This document shows positions 20,079 to 29,056 of a stretch of DNA of 64,000 nucleotides, in pieces (within the stretch, counting starts at the first letter, position 1; the number at the start of each line of letters is the position of its first letter). The translations under genes and the position numbers were made by a program. The notes under the pieces were generated by a model. It was given only the letters and a program-made list of their open reading frames with translations. It had not been told where the DNA came from and searched no databases. Origin of the DNA: UBA7662 sp036787895 (GTDB lineage: Bacteria > Bacteroidota > Bacteroidia > UBA7662); NCBI GenBank assembly GCA_036787895.1, contig DAIQOK010000007.1:62001-126000 (forward strand). The letters are read 5' to 3'.

Positions 20079-20096
20079 ATCCCGCATGGGCGGGAT
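20079..20096. repeat. small intergenic hairpin between convergent genes
   Basis: ATCCCGC and GCGGGAT form a 7-bp stem with a 4-nt ATGG loop, preceded by an extra TCCCGCC copy at 20064. There is no T-run, so it is not an ordinary terminator. It lies in the 139-bp gap between convergent genes and could be a dispersed intergenic repeat. Confidence 0.4.
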
Positions 20097-20133
20097 ACAG
20101 CTAGCGCGTGATTTTGAATTTTCCTTTTGGAAC

Positions 20134-21294
20134 TCAAGGAACAACCCGCCAAAGCGTTCCCGTGCGGTTTTTAGGCCCCATCTGCGTTTGACTGAGTACA
20201 TATAATTCACCGGCCGCATCTTCACCAAAGCTGTTGATAAAGCCTGCCGACTTTTGGTCTTTCAATTTCACGGTGAGCATTTCCCAACCATCACCCTTGG
20301 CCTGTAAACACATCAAATCGCCTTTCCAGTCGCCAAAAAAGTAGCTGTTTTTGAGTGTCGCGACCTTAGTCCCCCGATAAAAATAGCCACCTATCACCGA
20401 CACCATGCCGGTTTGGTGGTTGTATTCATAAATCGGCCGTTTTAAATCGCGCGTATCACAATTCTTTTCGGGATTGAAACAGTGATTGCCCTCCATGATG
20501 CGCCAGCCATAATTGCCACCCTTTTCGATGAGGTTCACCTCTTCCCACTGGTTTTGGCCTACATCGGCACACCACAGCCTCCCGCGGGCATCAAAGCTGA
20601 ATTTCCAGGGGTTGCGTAGGCCGTAAGCATAAATTTCATCCCTGCCGACCTTGCCTACAAAAGGATTATCTGCCGGAATGCCATACGGCGTTTTGTCGAC
20701 ATCTATCCGAAGTATTTTACCCAACAGCGTTTCCAGATTTTGTCCGTTGCCTATGCTGCCAAAGCGGTCGCCACCACCGCCGCCATCGCCCAAACCAAGG
20801 TATAACAGACCGTCGGGGCCAAACTTGAGCGTGCCGCCATTGTGGTTAGCTGCCGGCTGGTCGATTTTCATGACGATCTTTCCAGAAGTCGGAAGGGCTT
20901 TTACCGGATTTTCTGGATCTCGCTGGTAACTGGCGAGTATGCTCTGGTGGTCACTTCCTTTTTCGTCTTTGGGTGCGGAATAATACACGAAGAAACGGCC
21001 GTTGGTTTTGTAATTGGGATGAAAAGCCAAGCCCAGCAATCCCATTTCGCTGTAAAAAGGACTTATGTTCGCTAAAGCAGCTCTCAAATCAAGAAAGGGG
21101 GTAGCCAACAGTTTACCGCCGTCGATGACGCGGATTTGTCCGGCTTGTTCTACCACAAACAAACGACCGCTGCCGTCGCCAGGCTCTGCCAGGGCCACTG
21201 GGCCTTGCAGGCCAGTAGCGACTTGTTCGAGTTTAAGGGTAATCTGGCTGAAGCCTAAAAGTGGTAAAAGACAAACAAGAAAGAAGATGCGCAT
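20134..21294 (-). CDS. PQQ-dependent sugar dehydrogenase family protein
   Basis: 386 aa from ATG 21294, which starts the signal peptide (MRIFFLVCLLPLLGFSQ). Six-bladed glucose/sorbosone dehydrogenase propeller (about 25-383). Family motifs include MGLLGLAFHPNYKTNGRFFVYY, the catalytic-region NHNGGTLKFGPDGLLYLGLGDGGG and YAYGLRNPWKFSFD, and a cysteine pair near FNPEKNCDTRD. Members oxidise aldose sugars in the periplasm using PQQ and calcium, as in E. coli YliI. No PQQ synthesis genes are in view, so cofactor would have to come from elsewhere. The longer start at 21312 is possible. Confidence 0.88.
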   Translation of the reverse strand: MRIFFLVCLLPLLGFSQITLKLEQVATGLQGPVALAEPGDGSGRLFVVEQAGQIRVIDGGKLLATPFLDLRAALANISPFYSEMGLLGLAFHPNYKTNGRFFVYYSAPKDEKGSDHQSILASYQRDPENPVKALPTSGKIVMKIDQPAANHNGGTLKFGPDGLLYLGLGDGGGGGDRFGSIGNGQNLETLLGKILRIDVDKTPYGIPADNPFVGKVGRDEIYAYGLRNPWKFSFDARGRLWCADVGQNQWEEVNLIEKGGNYGWRIMEGNHCFNPEKNCDTRDLKRPIYEYNHQTGMVSVIGGYFYRGTKVATLKNSYFFGDWKGDLMCLQAKGDGWEMLTVKLKDQKSAGFINSFGEDAAGELYVLSQTQMGPKNRTGTLWRVVP

Positions 21295-21337
21295 GGTTGT
21301 AGTTTTGGTCAAACTACGAAATATTGATCACTTCTGC

Positions 21338-22825
21338 TTACACCAAAACTACCAGCACCTTGCTGGCAAAATCGGCTTCGAGCTGAACGGGTTGACCTTG
21401 CACCAAAACCGTGGTTTTGTCGGCATTGCTGGCTTCAAGTTCAAGCACACTATTCGGATTGATGCCCAGTTTCCACAAACGTGTGGTGATGGCGTCGTTG
21501 AGTTGTTCTGTGACAACCAGGGCCTTTTGTCCGCTGGCCAGTTTGCTCAAAACCGTGGTTTCTCGATTACTTTGCGGGATCGGAGAGCCGTGCGGATCGA
21601 ATTTGGGGTAGCCTAGCTGTTGTTCAACCTCGCGCAAAAACTTCTCGGGCAAACGGTGTTCGAAGGCCTCGGCCTGGGGGTGGATTTGATCGGCGGATAA
21701 GCCCATTTCCTGCACGAGGTAAGTCTCCCATAAACGATGTGCACGGATGAGCTCGTAAGCACGGCGTTTGCCCGCCAGGGTCAGGTCAAAATCGGGACCC
21801 TTGAGCTCCATCAAGCCCTTTTGCTGCAAACGCCGAATACGAGCAGCCGTTTTTGCCGGGGTCAATGCCAACTTCCCGGCCAGTTTGCTCACCGACAACT
21901 CCGCTTGTTCTTTTTGTTTAACCGCCTGTTTGAGCACATCTTCCAGCGCGGCTTCTTTTTGCCGGCGACGTTTCAACATATACTGTATGATCAGGCCTTT
22001 TTTAGGGGCAAACATCACCGCCAGGCTGTATTGAAAGGCACCCACCAGGGTCATGGCCGGACCTGGAGTAGTCTCGAACAAGATGGCCAACACCAGGCCG
22101 GTAACGCTGCTGATAACGCCTACCGTTGCCGCAATAAGCAACATGGTTTTCAGCCGACCGGTTAGCAGATAGGCTGTAGAAGCAGGAATAATCAGCATGG
22201 CAACCACCAGTATAACTCCCACCGACTGCAAGGAAGCCACGATAGCAAAACTCAGCAGCAACATCAGGAAATAATGCAGCAGATTGGCGTTGATGCCACT
22301 GGTTCGGGCTATCACGCTCTGAAAAGTGGTCACAAAAAAGAAACGGTAAAAAGCGGTAACACACACCAAGGTAAAAAAGGTGATGAGGCCGGTAAGCCAC
22401 AAATCCTGATCACCAATGCCCAAAACGTTCCCGAAGAGAAAATCTTTCATATCAAGATGCACGCCTTCTTGCCGGGTAACAGCGCTGATACCAATAATAC
22501 CCAGGGCAAACATGGCAGAAAATACGATGCCGATTGCAGCGTCTTCCTTGGTGCGAGCATTACGTTGTAACCAGGTAATAAGCACCGCTGCAATTATGCC
22601 AGCCACTACCGAGCCCACAAAAAAGGCGAACACATTGTGTCCGGCTATCATAAAGCCCGCAACTACACCCGGCAGTATGGCATGAGAAAGGGCATCGCCG
22701 ATAAGCGACATATTTCGTAATACGATAAAACAGCCCAATACGCCACAGCTGATACCTACCAGCATTGACGCTAAAAGCGCTCTCTGGGCATAGGGATAAC
22801 TAAAAACTTCGAGTAAAGTCTCCAT
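21338..22825 (-). CDS. metal ABC transporter permease fused to DtxR/MntR-like regulator and FeoA-like domain
   Basis: 495 aa. Residues 1-270 are an ABC-3 family permease (ZnuB/MntB/TroC type, about 8-9 helices; LGCFIVLRNMSLIGDALSHA motif). After a basic linker (KRRRQKE) come a winged helix (about 300-345; LSVSKLAGKLALTPAKTAAR), a DtxR dimerisation and metal-binding domain with H in RAHRLWE and the ExxEH set in EAFEH, equivalent to MntR H77/E99/E102/H103, and a C-terminal SH3/FeoA-like domain (about 420-495). It starts 2 bp after the stop of the other transporter gene. I infer it senses the transported metal and may bind its own promoter or gate transport. A DtxR-type domain tied to the membrane is unusual. 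Confidence 0.9.
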   Translation of the reverse strand: METLLEVFSYPYAQRALLASMLVGISCGVLGCFIVLRNMSLIGDALSHAILPGVVAGFMIAGHNVFAFFVGSVVAGIIAAVLITWLQRNARTKEDAAIGIVFSAMFALGIIGISAVTRQEGVHLDMKDFLFGNVLGIGDQDLWLTGLITFFTLVCVTAFYRFFFVTTFQSVIARTSGINANLLHYFLMLLLSFAIVASLQSVGVILVVAMLIIPASTAYLLTGRLKTMLLIAATVGVISSVTGLVLAILFETTPGPAMTLVGAFQYSLAVMFAPKKGLIIQYMLKRRRQKEAALEDVLKQAVKQKEQAELSVSKLAGKLALTPAKTAARIRRLQQKGLMELKGPDFDLTLAGKRRAYELIRAHRLWETYLVQEMGLSADQIHPQAEAFEHRLPEKFLREVEQQLGYPKFDPHGSPIPQSNRETTVLSKLASGQKALVVTEQLNDAITTRLWKLGINPNSVLELEASNADKTTVLVQGQPVQLEADFASKVLVVLV

Positions 22826-22827
22826 GA

Positions 22828-24564
22828 TTACGCATTTAAAGCTTCAGCTTTGTCGTAAAGCGCCTGGCTTCCACTGAAGGTGCGCAGTATGTTTTCTTCA
22901 GTCATCACCTCACTGGCCGGGCCAAAGGCAATCAAGCGGCGATTGATCAAAATCAAATCATCGAAATATGCCTTGGCTTTCGACAAATCGTGATGGATGA
23001 TGATAACTGTTTTGCCATCGCTAACCAGCCGCTTTAATATGGTCATGATTTTATCCTCCGTGGTCACGTCTACACCTACAAAAGGTTCATCCAGGAAGTA
23101 GATATCTGCTTCCTGCGCCAACGCCCGGGCGATAAATACCCGCTGCTGCTGCCCACCCGAAAGCTCACTGATTTGTTTGTGCTGCAAGGCTTCAATATCC
23201 AATTCCTGCATATGTTGCCTGGCTTTATCATGATCGACTTTATTGAGCCGGTCAAAGGTTTTTTTGTGCGGATATCGACCCATAAGCACAACATCCAAAA
23301 CCGTTGCCGGGAATTGCCAGTCGATTTCTTCCTTCTGCGGCACATAGGCGATGTGTTTGCGCAAGGCATTAACGGGCGCACCACCGAGCTGAATGTTGCC
23401 CTGATCGGTGGTAACCAACCCTAAAATAGCTTTGAACAAGGTGGATTTACCCGATCCATTCGGGCCTATCAAACCATATAATTTACCGGCCGGTAGGCTG
23501 AGACGAAAATTGTTGAGGATGACTTTATTGTCGTAAGCCACAGTGAGCCCCTTTACTTCGAGCGTATACCCTTGCTGTAAAATCTGCTTGGGCTGGGGTT
23601 GTATGCCTACGGCCACTACAGCAAAGGCAACTACAAAAAAAGCTGCGACTATGGCCAATAAAGCCAGGTCTTTGCGCCGACTTTCGGCCGGACCGGCTAG
23701 CAATAACCCGTCGAGTAAAACTTGCGTATTGTGTTCAAGCATGCCCAAATAACTATCTGCTCCAGAGCCTTTGGGGCCCATGCTGTCGGCATACAGCTTA
23801 CCACCAATCCGGATACCTGCATCACTGGCGAGCTGTTGCATGAGTTTGGGGTTGATGGTACTCTCTACAAAAATGGCAGGCAAGTCATATTGCTCAATTA
23901 CAGCAATCAGCGCCTGCATATCTTCTGTACGCACCTCAGCATCGGTAGTTGTGCCTAAAACCGACACAACCTTGAATCCATAGCGATTGCCAAAATAGCG
24001 AAAAGCGTCGTGTGAGGTGGCGATAACCCTTTTTTCCGCCGGAATAGCAGCAACCCGGGCTTGTATGCTGCTGTCTATTGCAGCGAGTTTTAGATCATAA
24101 GCCTGGTATCGGGCTAACAATTCGACTGCTTTTTCCGGTCTCAGGCTCAATAAGGCTTCGTAAATATTCCGCACATAAATACGACCATAATTGGCGCTCA
24201 TCCAGGCATGCGGATCGTAGCTATCGGCATGTTCGGCACTTCCAATAGGCTGAATACCGGCCGTTACTTCCACCAACCGGGAGCGGCTACCGCTGTTGTC
24301 GATGAGTTTTTGGAGCCAGCCTTCGAGATTGAGGCCGTTTTGTAAGATGAGGTCGGCATCCGCAAGACGTTTGGCGTCGCCAGGCACCGGGTCATAGATG
24401 TGGGGATCGGAGCCCAGCGGTAATATGCTGCTGACTTCAAAATCCGGCCCGGCAATTTGCGCTGCCATATCGGCTATAAAGGTGGTTGTAGCCACTACCT
24501 TTTGCTGTGCCAGCACTATTGCACTCGATAAAATGAAGGATATGAAGATGAATAACTGTTTCAT
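22828..24564 (-). CDS. metal ABC transporter: substrate-binding protein fused to ATPase
   Basis: 578 aa from ATG 24564 (GGAG nearby). Signal peptide (1-20); cluster A-I metal-binding protein (about 20-295); TM helix (about 298-320, LALLAIVAAFFVVAFAVVAV); ABC ATPase (about 340-570). Metal ligands read as His (GSDPHIYDP), His (DPHAWM), Glu (FVESTINP) and Asp (LYADSMGP), the H-H-E-D set of Mn/Fe binders such as PsaA and MntC. There is no His-rich zinc loop. The ATPase has Walker A GPNGSGKST, Q-loop VPQKEE, LSGGQQQR, Walker B YFLDEP and H-loop IIHHD. The TM helix places binding domain outside and ATPase inside. An upstream in-frame extension to 24648 is unlikely. Confidence 0.9.
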   Translation of the reverse strand: MKQLFIFISFILSSAIVLAQQKVVATTTFIADMAAQIAGPDFEVSSILPLGSDPHIYDPVPGDAKRLADADLILQNGLNLEGWLQKLIDNSGSRSRLVEVTAGIQPIGSAEHADSYDPHAWMSANYGRIYVRNIYEALLSLRPEKAVELLARYQAYDLKLAAIDSSIQARVAAIPAEKRVIATSHDAFRYFGNRYGFKVVSVLGTTTDAEVRTEDMQALIAVIEQYDLPAIFVESTINPKLMQQLASDAGIRIGGKLYADSMGPKGSGADSYLGMLEHNTQVLLDGLLLAGPAESRRKDLALLAIVAAFFVVAFAVVAVGIQPQPKQILQQGYTLEVKGLTVAYDNKVILNNFRLSLPAGKLYGLIGPNGSGKSTLFKAILGLVTTDQGNIQLGGAPVNALRKHIAYVPQKEEIDWQFPATVLDVVLMGRYPHKKTFDRLNKVDHDKARQHMQELDIEALQHKQISELSGGQQQRVFIARALAQEADIYFLDEPFVGVDVTTEDKIMTILKRLVSDGKTVIIIHHDLSKAKAYFDDLILINRRLIAFGPASEVMTEENILRTFSGSQALYDKAEALNA

Positions 24565-24581
24565 AAAGTAATTCTCCGGGA

Positions 24582-24610
24582 CAAATATAGTATTTTTAGG
24601 CTTATCTAAA
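24582..24610 (-). promoter_or_regulatory. promoter -7 box and candidate metalloregulator operator of the metal importer
   Basis: On the minus strand, TATATTTG (24582-24589) is a perfect TAnnTTTG -7 box, 17 bp before the ATG. Just upstream lies the dyad TTTAG-N6-CTAAA (24595-24610), inside the spacer where a repressor would block polymerase. It resembles the TTAGG/CCTAA half-sites of DtxR-family operators. A second TATTTTTAG half-site repeats at 24613-24621, 22 bp from the first copy at 24591-24599. No good -33 element is visible. The fused DtxR-like domain is the obvious candidate ligand. Confidence 0.5.
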
Positions 24611-24656
24611 TATATTTTTAGTCTGTTCGTTTTTATTCGTGGGCGCATATTTTATT

Positions 24657-24688
24657 TTGGTATTTCAGGTAAAAGCGGCTTAAATTCG
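24657..24688 (+). promoter_or_regulatory. predicted promoter of the 2OG-Fe(II) oxygenase gene
   Basis: TTG (24657-24659), a 21-nt spacer and TAAATTCG (24681-24688), one base off TAnnTTTG, ending 18 bp before the ATG at 24707. Confidence 0.4.
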
Positions 24689-24706
24689 ACTGTTTTTATT
24701 TTAAGC

Positions 24707-25657
24707 ATGGAACAAACCATCCCTTCAATCGATCTGGCTGAGTTTTTATCAGGCGATCCGCAGCGCAAAGCTGCCTTTGTACAAGCCATCGGTAAAGCCT
24801 ACGAGGAAGTGGGTTTTGTAGCCGTCAAAAATCACGGGCTGAGTGATGATTTAAGTGCCGCCTTGTATGCGCAGGTGCAGGCCTTCTTCCAATTGCCTCA
24901 AGAGACCAAAGCTAAATACGAAATTCCGGGTCTCGCCGGACAACGCGGTTACACAGGTTTCGGGAAAGAACACGCCAAAGGTCGCAGTACAGGCGATTTG
25001 AAAGAGTTTTTTCAGTTCGGACAGGAAGTAAACGATGGAGATCCCATTAAAAGTGAATATCCGGCGAATGTAGCTGTAGCAGAATTGCCTGAATTCAACC
25101 CCAAAGCCAGGGAAGCCTATGTTACCCTCGAACAAAGTGGTCGACATTTACTTCGCGCCATTGCTTTGTTTTTAGGGCTCGACGAAAATTATTTCGATCA
25201 GCATATCCACAATGGCAATAGCATTTTACGTGCGATTCATTACGGCCCAATTACTGAAGAACCGAAGGATGCCGTTCGTGCTGCCGAGCATGAAGACATT
25301 AACCTCATCACCCTCCTCATGGGTGCTTCGGCCGAAGGTTTGCAGGTACTCAGCAAAACTAACCAATGGGTTGGCGTGACCGCGCTTCCTGAGCAAGTGG
25401 TGGTGAATGTGGGAGATATGCTGCAAAGGCTAACCAACAACCGACTCAAAAGCACCACCCACCGTGTAGTAAATCCGCCGCGTGAAAAGTGGGGTATGTC
25501 GCGCTACAGTATTCCATTTTTCCTGCATCCCCGTTCCGGCATGCGGCTCGATTGTCTGCCCAGCTGCGTCACGTCAGAGAACCCGCTACATTATGCGCCT
25601 ATCACCGCCGGCGAATACCTCGACGAGCGCCTGCGTGAGATTGGCCTGAAAAAATAA
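24707..25657 (+). CDS. isopenicillin N synthase-like 2OG-Fe(II) oxygenase
   Basis: 316 aa cytoplasmic enzyme of the IPNS/DIOX family: N-terminal DIOX_N domain (about 5-115; YEEVGFVAVKNHGL) and 2OG-FeII_Oxy domain (about 165-285). Iron ligands are H195, D197 and H252; the 2-oxoglutarate-binding R266-x-S268 follows (RYSIPFF). It oxidises an unknown small substrate with decarboxylation of 2-oxoglutarate. The chromate transporter-like gene begins 4 bp downstream. Confidence 0.9.
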   Translation: MEQTIPSIDLAEFLSGDPQRKAAFVQAIGKAYEEVGFVAVKNHGLSDDLSAALYAQVQAFFQLPQETKAKYEIPGLAGQRGYTGFGKEHAKGRSTGDLKEFFQFGQEVNDGDPIKSEYPANVAVAELPEFNPKAREAYVTLEQSGRHLLRAIALFLGLDENYFDQHIHNGNSILRAIHYGPITEEPKDAVRAAEHEDINLITLLMGASAEGLQVLSKTNQWVGVTALPEQVVVNVGDMLQRLTNNRLKSTTHRVVNPPREKWGMSRYSIPFFLHPRSGMRLDCLPSCVTSENPLHYAPITAGEYLDERLREIGLKK

Positions 25658-25661
25658 GCCC

Positions 25662-26846
25662 TTGCCGGCCTTTGCCTCTCAGCACCGATCGTTCCTGCGT
25701 GATGTACTCACCTTGGCTCTTTCGGCATTTGGGGGACCACAAGCCCACATCAGTCTGATGCTCGATTTGTTGGTTCACCGGCGGGCTTATCTTACCGAAA
25801 AAGAACTGATGGAGCTCAATGCACTCTGTCAGTTTTTACCCGGCCCAACCTCTACCCAAACGCTCACCGCCATCGGCATGAAATTAGGCGGCCCTACGCT
25901 TGCATTGGCTACCCTTTTCATCTGGATTACACCTGCCTGTTTGCTCATGACCATGATTGCCCTCATGCTGAATTATATCGAAGGCGAAGGTTTTGAACTG
26001 GAAGTGCTGCGTTTTGTCCGCCCAATCGCCATTGGTTTTATTACAGTGGCCGCCTATCGCCTCATTCGCCGACTCATAAGCGATCGCATGAGCTGGTTTA
26101 TCTGGCTTTTGTCGGTGGTACTCAGCCTAACGCTCACCAGTTCGTTTATTTTTCCAACAGTCTTATTGATTGGGGGCTTGATAAGCAATGTATGGCGACA
26201 GGAATATACCGAAAGGGAGAATTATGACCTCAGCAAAATACGCTGGCGTAACCTGTGGATATTCAGCATCATTTTTCTGATTGCCGTCCTGCTGGGTAAT
26301 TTCGGACAGTTGAAAGCATTTTTGCTTTTCGAAAACATTTATCGTTATGGCAGCCTGGTTTTCGGTGGCGGTCAGGTGCTTATCCCCATGATGTTCGAGC
26401 ACTTTGTGCAGGTAAAAGAATACATGACGGCCGAGCAATTTTTGTCGGGTTTTGGCATAGCTCAGGCCATACCCGGGCCCATTTTTTCTTTTGCGTCCTA
26501 TATAGGTGCCATGTCGTTCCAGGAAAGAGGTCAGCTGATGATGCTGGTTGGTGCCAACATCGGCACTATCGGCATCTTTTTGCCCGGTACCTTGCTCATC
26601 TTTTTCATCTATCCCGCCTGGGATGAGCTAAAAAAAATGCGCGGCGTACGTAATGCCCTTGCTGGATTAAATGCCGCCGCCACCGGTCTCATCGCTGCTG
26701 CTGCCATATTACTCCTGCAACCACTCGGATTTAACTGGGTTAATTTGGGGGTGGTTGCCACTACTTTTTTGCTCAATTACAGCCTGCGCGTGCCGCCATT
26801 GATCGTGGTTACGCTGGGTTTGATTGCCGGCCTGTTGGTGGTATAA
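25662..26846 (+). CDS. chrA: chromate transporter (ChrA/CHR) family protein
   Basis: 394-aa membrane protein with the two-domain (long) CHR architecture and about 10-12 helices. The N-half has FGGPQAHISLM and FLPGPTSTQT; the C-half has FGGGQVLIPMM and FGIAQAIPGPIFSFASYIG, the paired FGG and PGP signatures of the family. Members export chromate, though the native anion is often unclear. The only in-frame start after the TGA at 25647 is the TTG at 25662, 4 bp after the oxygenase stop, so translation is probably coupled. Confidence 0.88.
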   Translation: MPAFASQHRSFLRDVLTLALSAFGGPQAHISLMLDLLVHRRAYLTEKELMELNALCQFLPGPTSTQTLTAIGMKLGGPTLALATLFIWITPACLLMTMIALMLNYIEGEGFELEVLRFVRPIAIGFITVAAYRLIRRLISDRMSWFIWLLSVVLSLTLTSSFIFPTVLLIGGLISNVWRQEYTERENYDLSKIRWRNLWIFSIIFLIAVLLGNFGQLKAFLLFENIYRYGSLVFGGGQVLIPMMFEHFVQVKEYMTAEQFLSGFGIAQAIPGPIFSFASYIGAMSFQERGQLMMLVGANIGTIGIFLPGTLLIFFIYPAWDELKKMRGVRNALAGLNAAATGLIAAAAILLLQPLGFNWVNLGVVATTFLLNYSLRVPPLIVVTLGLIAGLLVV

Positions 26847-26895
26847 GTCGCGGCTTACCGACTTAGTTTGTATTTTCGTCACCAAATTCTGCCCC

Positions 26896-28095
26896 ATGTA
26901 CAGCAATACCCTCCAACCCGTACTTACCCAAGAGCTGGCCGACATACGCGAAGCCGGTTTGTATAAAAAAGAACGTATTATCGTTTCTTCCCAGGATGCC
27001 GAGATTATGCTCGACAATGGTCAGCGGGTATTGAATTTCTGTGCCAACAATTACCTCGGATTGTCGAACCACCCACGCATCATTGAAGCCGCCAAAAAAA
27101 CACTCGACAGCCATGGTTTCGGCATGTCGTCGGTACGTTTTATCTGCGGCACGCAAGACATCCACAAAGAACTTGAGCAGCGTATCGCCGATTTTTACCA
27201 AACCGACGACACCATTTTATATGCTGCCGCCTTTGATGCCAACGGCGGTGTTTTTGAGCCCCTCTTCAACGAGCAGGACGCCATCATCAGCGACAGCCTG
27301 AACCATGCGTCCATCATCGACGGCGTGCGCTTGTGTAAAGCCGCCCGCTATCGTTACGAAAACAACAATATGGCCGATCTGGAAGCCAAACTCCAGGAAG
27401 CCCGTGCGGCTGGTCATCGCAACATTATCATTGTAACAGATGGCGTTTTTTCGATGGATGGATATGTAGCCCAGCTCGACAAAGTGGTGGCACTCGCCAA
27501 AAAATACCAGTCGCTCACCATGATAGACGAATGTCATGCTGCCGGCTTTTTGGGCAAAACCGGTCGGGGTACACCCGAATTGTGTGGCGTAGTAGGCGAA
27601 ATCGACATCATCACCGGCACCCTTGGCAAAGCCCTCGGTGGTGCCATGGGCGGCTATACCACCGGTCGCCAAGAAATTATTGAATTACTCCGTCAGCGTT
27701 CGCGGCCATATCTCTTCTCCAATTCGCTGGCCCCGGCCATAGTAGGCGCGAGCATAGAAGTCTTCAAAATGCTCGACGAAAGCACCGCCTTGCGTGATAA
27801 GCTGGAAGCCAATGTAAAACACTTTAAAGCCGGTATCAAAGCGGCTGGTTTCGACTTCAAAGACGGGAATTCGGCCATCGTACCCATTATGTTGTACGAC
27901 GCCAAGCTCAGCCAGATTATGGCCGACCGACTTTTGGAAGAAGGCATTTATGTAATAGGTTTCTTTTTCCCGGTTGTTGCTAAGGGACAGGCCCGCATAC
28001 GTGTGCAGTTATCAGCAGCCCATGAAACAGCGCATCTCGACCGCGCCATTGCCGCTTTTACCAAGGTGGGTAAGGAATTAGGCGTCATTAAATAA
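26896..28095 (+). CDS. kbl: glycine C-acetyltransferase (2-amino-3-ketobutyrate CoA ligase)
   Basis: 399 aa, PLP-dependent alpha-oxoamine synthase family. It splits 2-amino-3-ketobutyrate with CoA to glycine and acetyl-CoA, the second step of threonine breakdown. The PLP lysine is K245 in GTLGKALGGAMGGY; substrate-loop motifs NNYLGLSNHP and FGMSSVRFICGTQDIH are intact, and length matches E. coli Kbl. ATG 26896 is chosen because homologues start near YSNTLQP. TATTTTCG (26871-26878) could be its -7 box. No tdh is nearby, but pdxJ follows directly and gcvP is next. Confidence 0.95.
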   Translation: MYSNTLQPVLTQELADIREAGLYKKERIIVSSQDAEIMLDNGQRVLNFCANNYLGLSNHPRIIEAAKKTLDSHGFGMSSVRFICGTQDIHKELEQRIADFYQTDDTILYAAAFDANGGVFEPLFNEQDAIISDSLNHASIIDGVRLCKAARYRYENNNMADLEAKLQEARAAGHRNIIIVTDGVFSMDGYVAQLDKVVALAKKYQSLTMIDECHAAGFLGKTGRGTPELCGVVGEIDIITGTLGKALGGAMGGYTTGRQEIIELLRQRSRPYLFSNSLAPAIVGASIEVFKMLDESTALRDKLEANVKHFKAGIKAAGFDFKDGNSAIVPIMLYDAKLSQIMADRLLEEGIYVIGFFFPVVAKGQARIRVQLSAAHETAHLDRAIAAFTKVGKELGVIK

Positions 28096-28101
28096 ACACT
28101 A

Positions 28102-28833
28102 TTGGAGGCTGCCGGCTGCCGTTTATCGGTCAACATCAACAAATTTGCTACCCTGCGTAACAGTCGTGGAGGTAACAATCCCGATTTACTTCGGGTGGCC
28201 CGTGATTGTGAGCGTTTTGGTGCCGAAGGCCTCACTGTGCATCCCCGTCCCGACGAGCGACACATTCGTTATGCCGATGTAACTGCATTAAAGCCGCTAC
28301 TTACGACCGAATTTAACATCGAAGGCAATCCCAAAGAGCCAGCCTTTGTAGAGCTAGTGCTCGCCACCAGTCCTGCTCAGGTTACCCTGGTGCCCGACGC
28401 CCAAAATCAACTCACCAGCGATCATGGTTGGGATACCATTGCAGAACAAAGCTATCTGCAAGACATCATTGGCACTTTCCGGGAGCAAGGCATACGTACA
28501 AGCATCTTCCTGAATCCCGATCCGGCTTTGGTTGCTGCCGCTAAAACTACCGGCACCGACCGCATTGAGTTGTATACCGAAGCCTATGCCCATCAATACG
28601 CACAAAACCGGGAAAAAGCCATCAAACCATTTATTGAAGCCGCATTGGAAGCGCAAAAACAGGGTTTGGGTTTAAATGCCGGCCACGACCTCAGTCTGGA
28701 AAACCTCGGGTATTTCGCGCAGAATATGCCGGGTTTACTGGAGGTATCCATCGGTCATGCCCTGGTTTGTGATGCCCTGTACCTGGGGCTGGAGAATACC
28801 ATACAACTGTATTTACGGGCACTTCGTAAGTAA
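28102..28833 (+). CDS. pdxJ: pyridoxine 5'-phosphate synthase
   Basis: Last step of de novo vitamin B6 synthesis: condenses 1-deoxyxylulose 5-phosphate with 3-amino-2-oxopropyl phosphate to PNP. 243-aa TIM barrel with the N-terminal LSVNINKFATLRNSRG motif, active-site H47, R49 and H54 (TVHPRPDERHIR), E74 (FNIEGNP) and the phosphate loop NAGHDLSLENL. It starts with TTG 28102, the only usable codon after the in-frame kbl stop 6 bp before. Coupling to kbl makes sense because Kbl and GcvP both need PLP. Confidence 0.94.
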   Translation: MEAAGCRLSVNINKFATLRNSRGGNNPDLLRVARDCERFGAEGLTVHPRPDERHIRYADVTALKPLLTTEFNIEGNPKEPAFVELVLATSPAQVTLVPDAQNQLTSDHGWDTIAEQSYLQDIIGTFREQGIRTSIFLNPDPALVAAAKTTGTDRIELYTEAYAHQYAQNREKAIKPFIEAALEAQKQGLGLNAGHDLSLENLGYFAQNMPGLLEVSIGHALVCDALYLGLENTIQLYLRALRK

Positions 28834-28990
28834 ACATCTGAGCTGGACCATGGATTTATTAAGATGATTAGGGTAGTCGCTGATTTTTTGTCTGCGTATG
28901 AATTTTAACGTTGTCCAATCTACATGAAAACAGCTCCATTTTGAATTTTAGACGCGCAATTTTGAATTAAAGAGAATGGCAGAGATTGTT

Positions 28991-28998
28991 TATTTTTG
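28991..28998 (+). promoter_or_regulatory. predicted -7 box of gcvP
   Basis: TATTTTTG matches TAnnTTTG exactly, 58 bp before the gcvP ATG. The nearest TTTG upstream (28961) is 26 nt away, too far for a standard -33 element. I looked for a glycine riboswitch in the 223-bp gap and saw none. Confidence 0.4.
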
Positions 28999-29056
28999 CC
29001 GCGCCTAAGCGCAAACAAATCAAGGGCTTGGTGCATTATTTTTTAAATCCTTTTCC

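Noticed and set aside
20079..20096. Terminator for the amidohydrolase gene
   Set aside because: The stem is good, but no T-run follows on either strand.
28834..29056. Glycine riboswitch before gcvP
   Set aside because: No recognisable tandem aptamer core could be fitted; only a -7 box was found.
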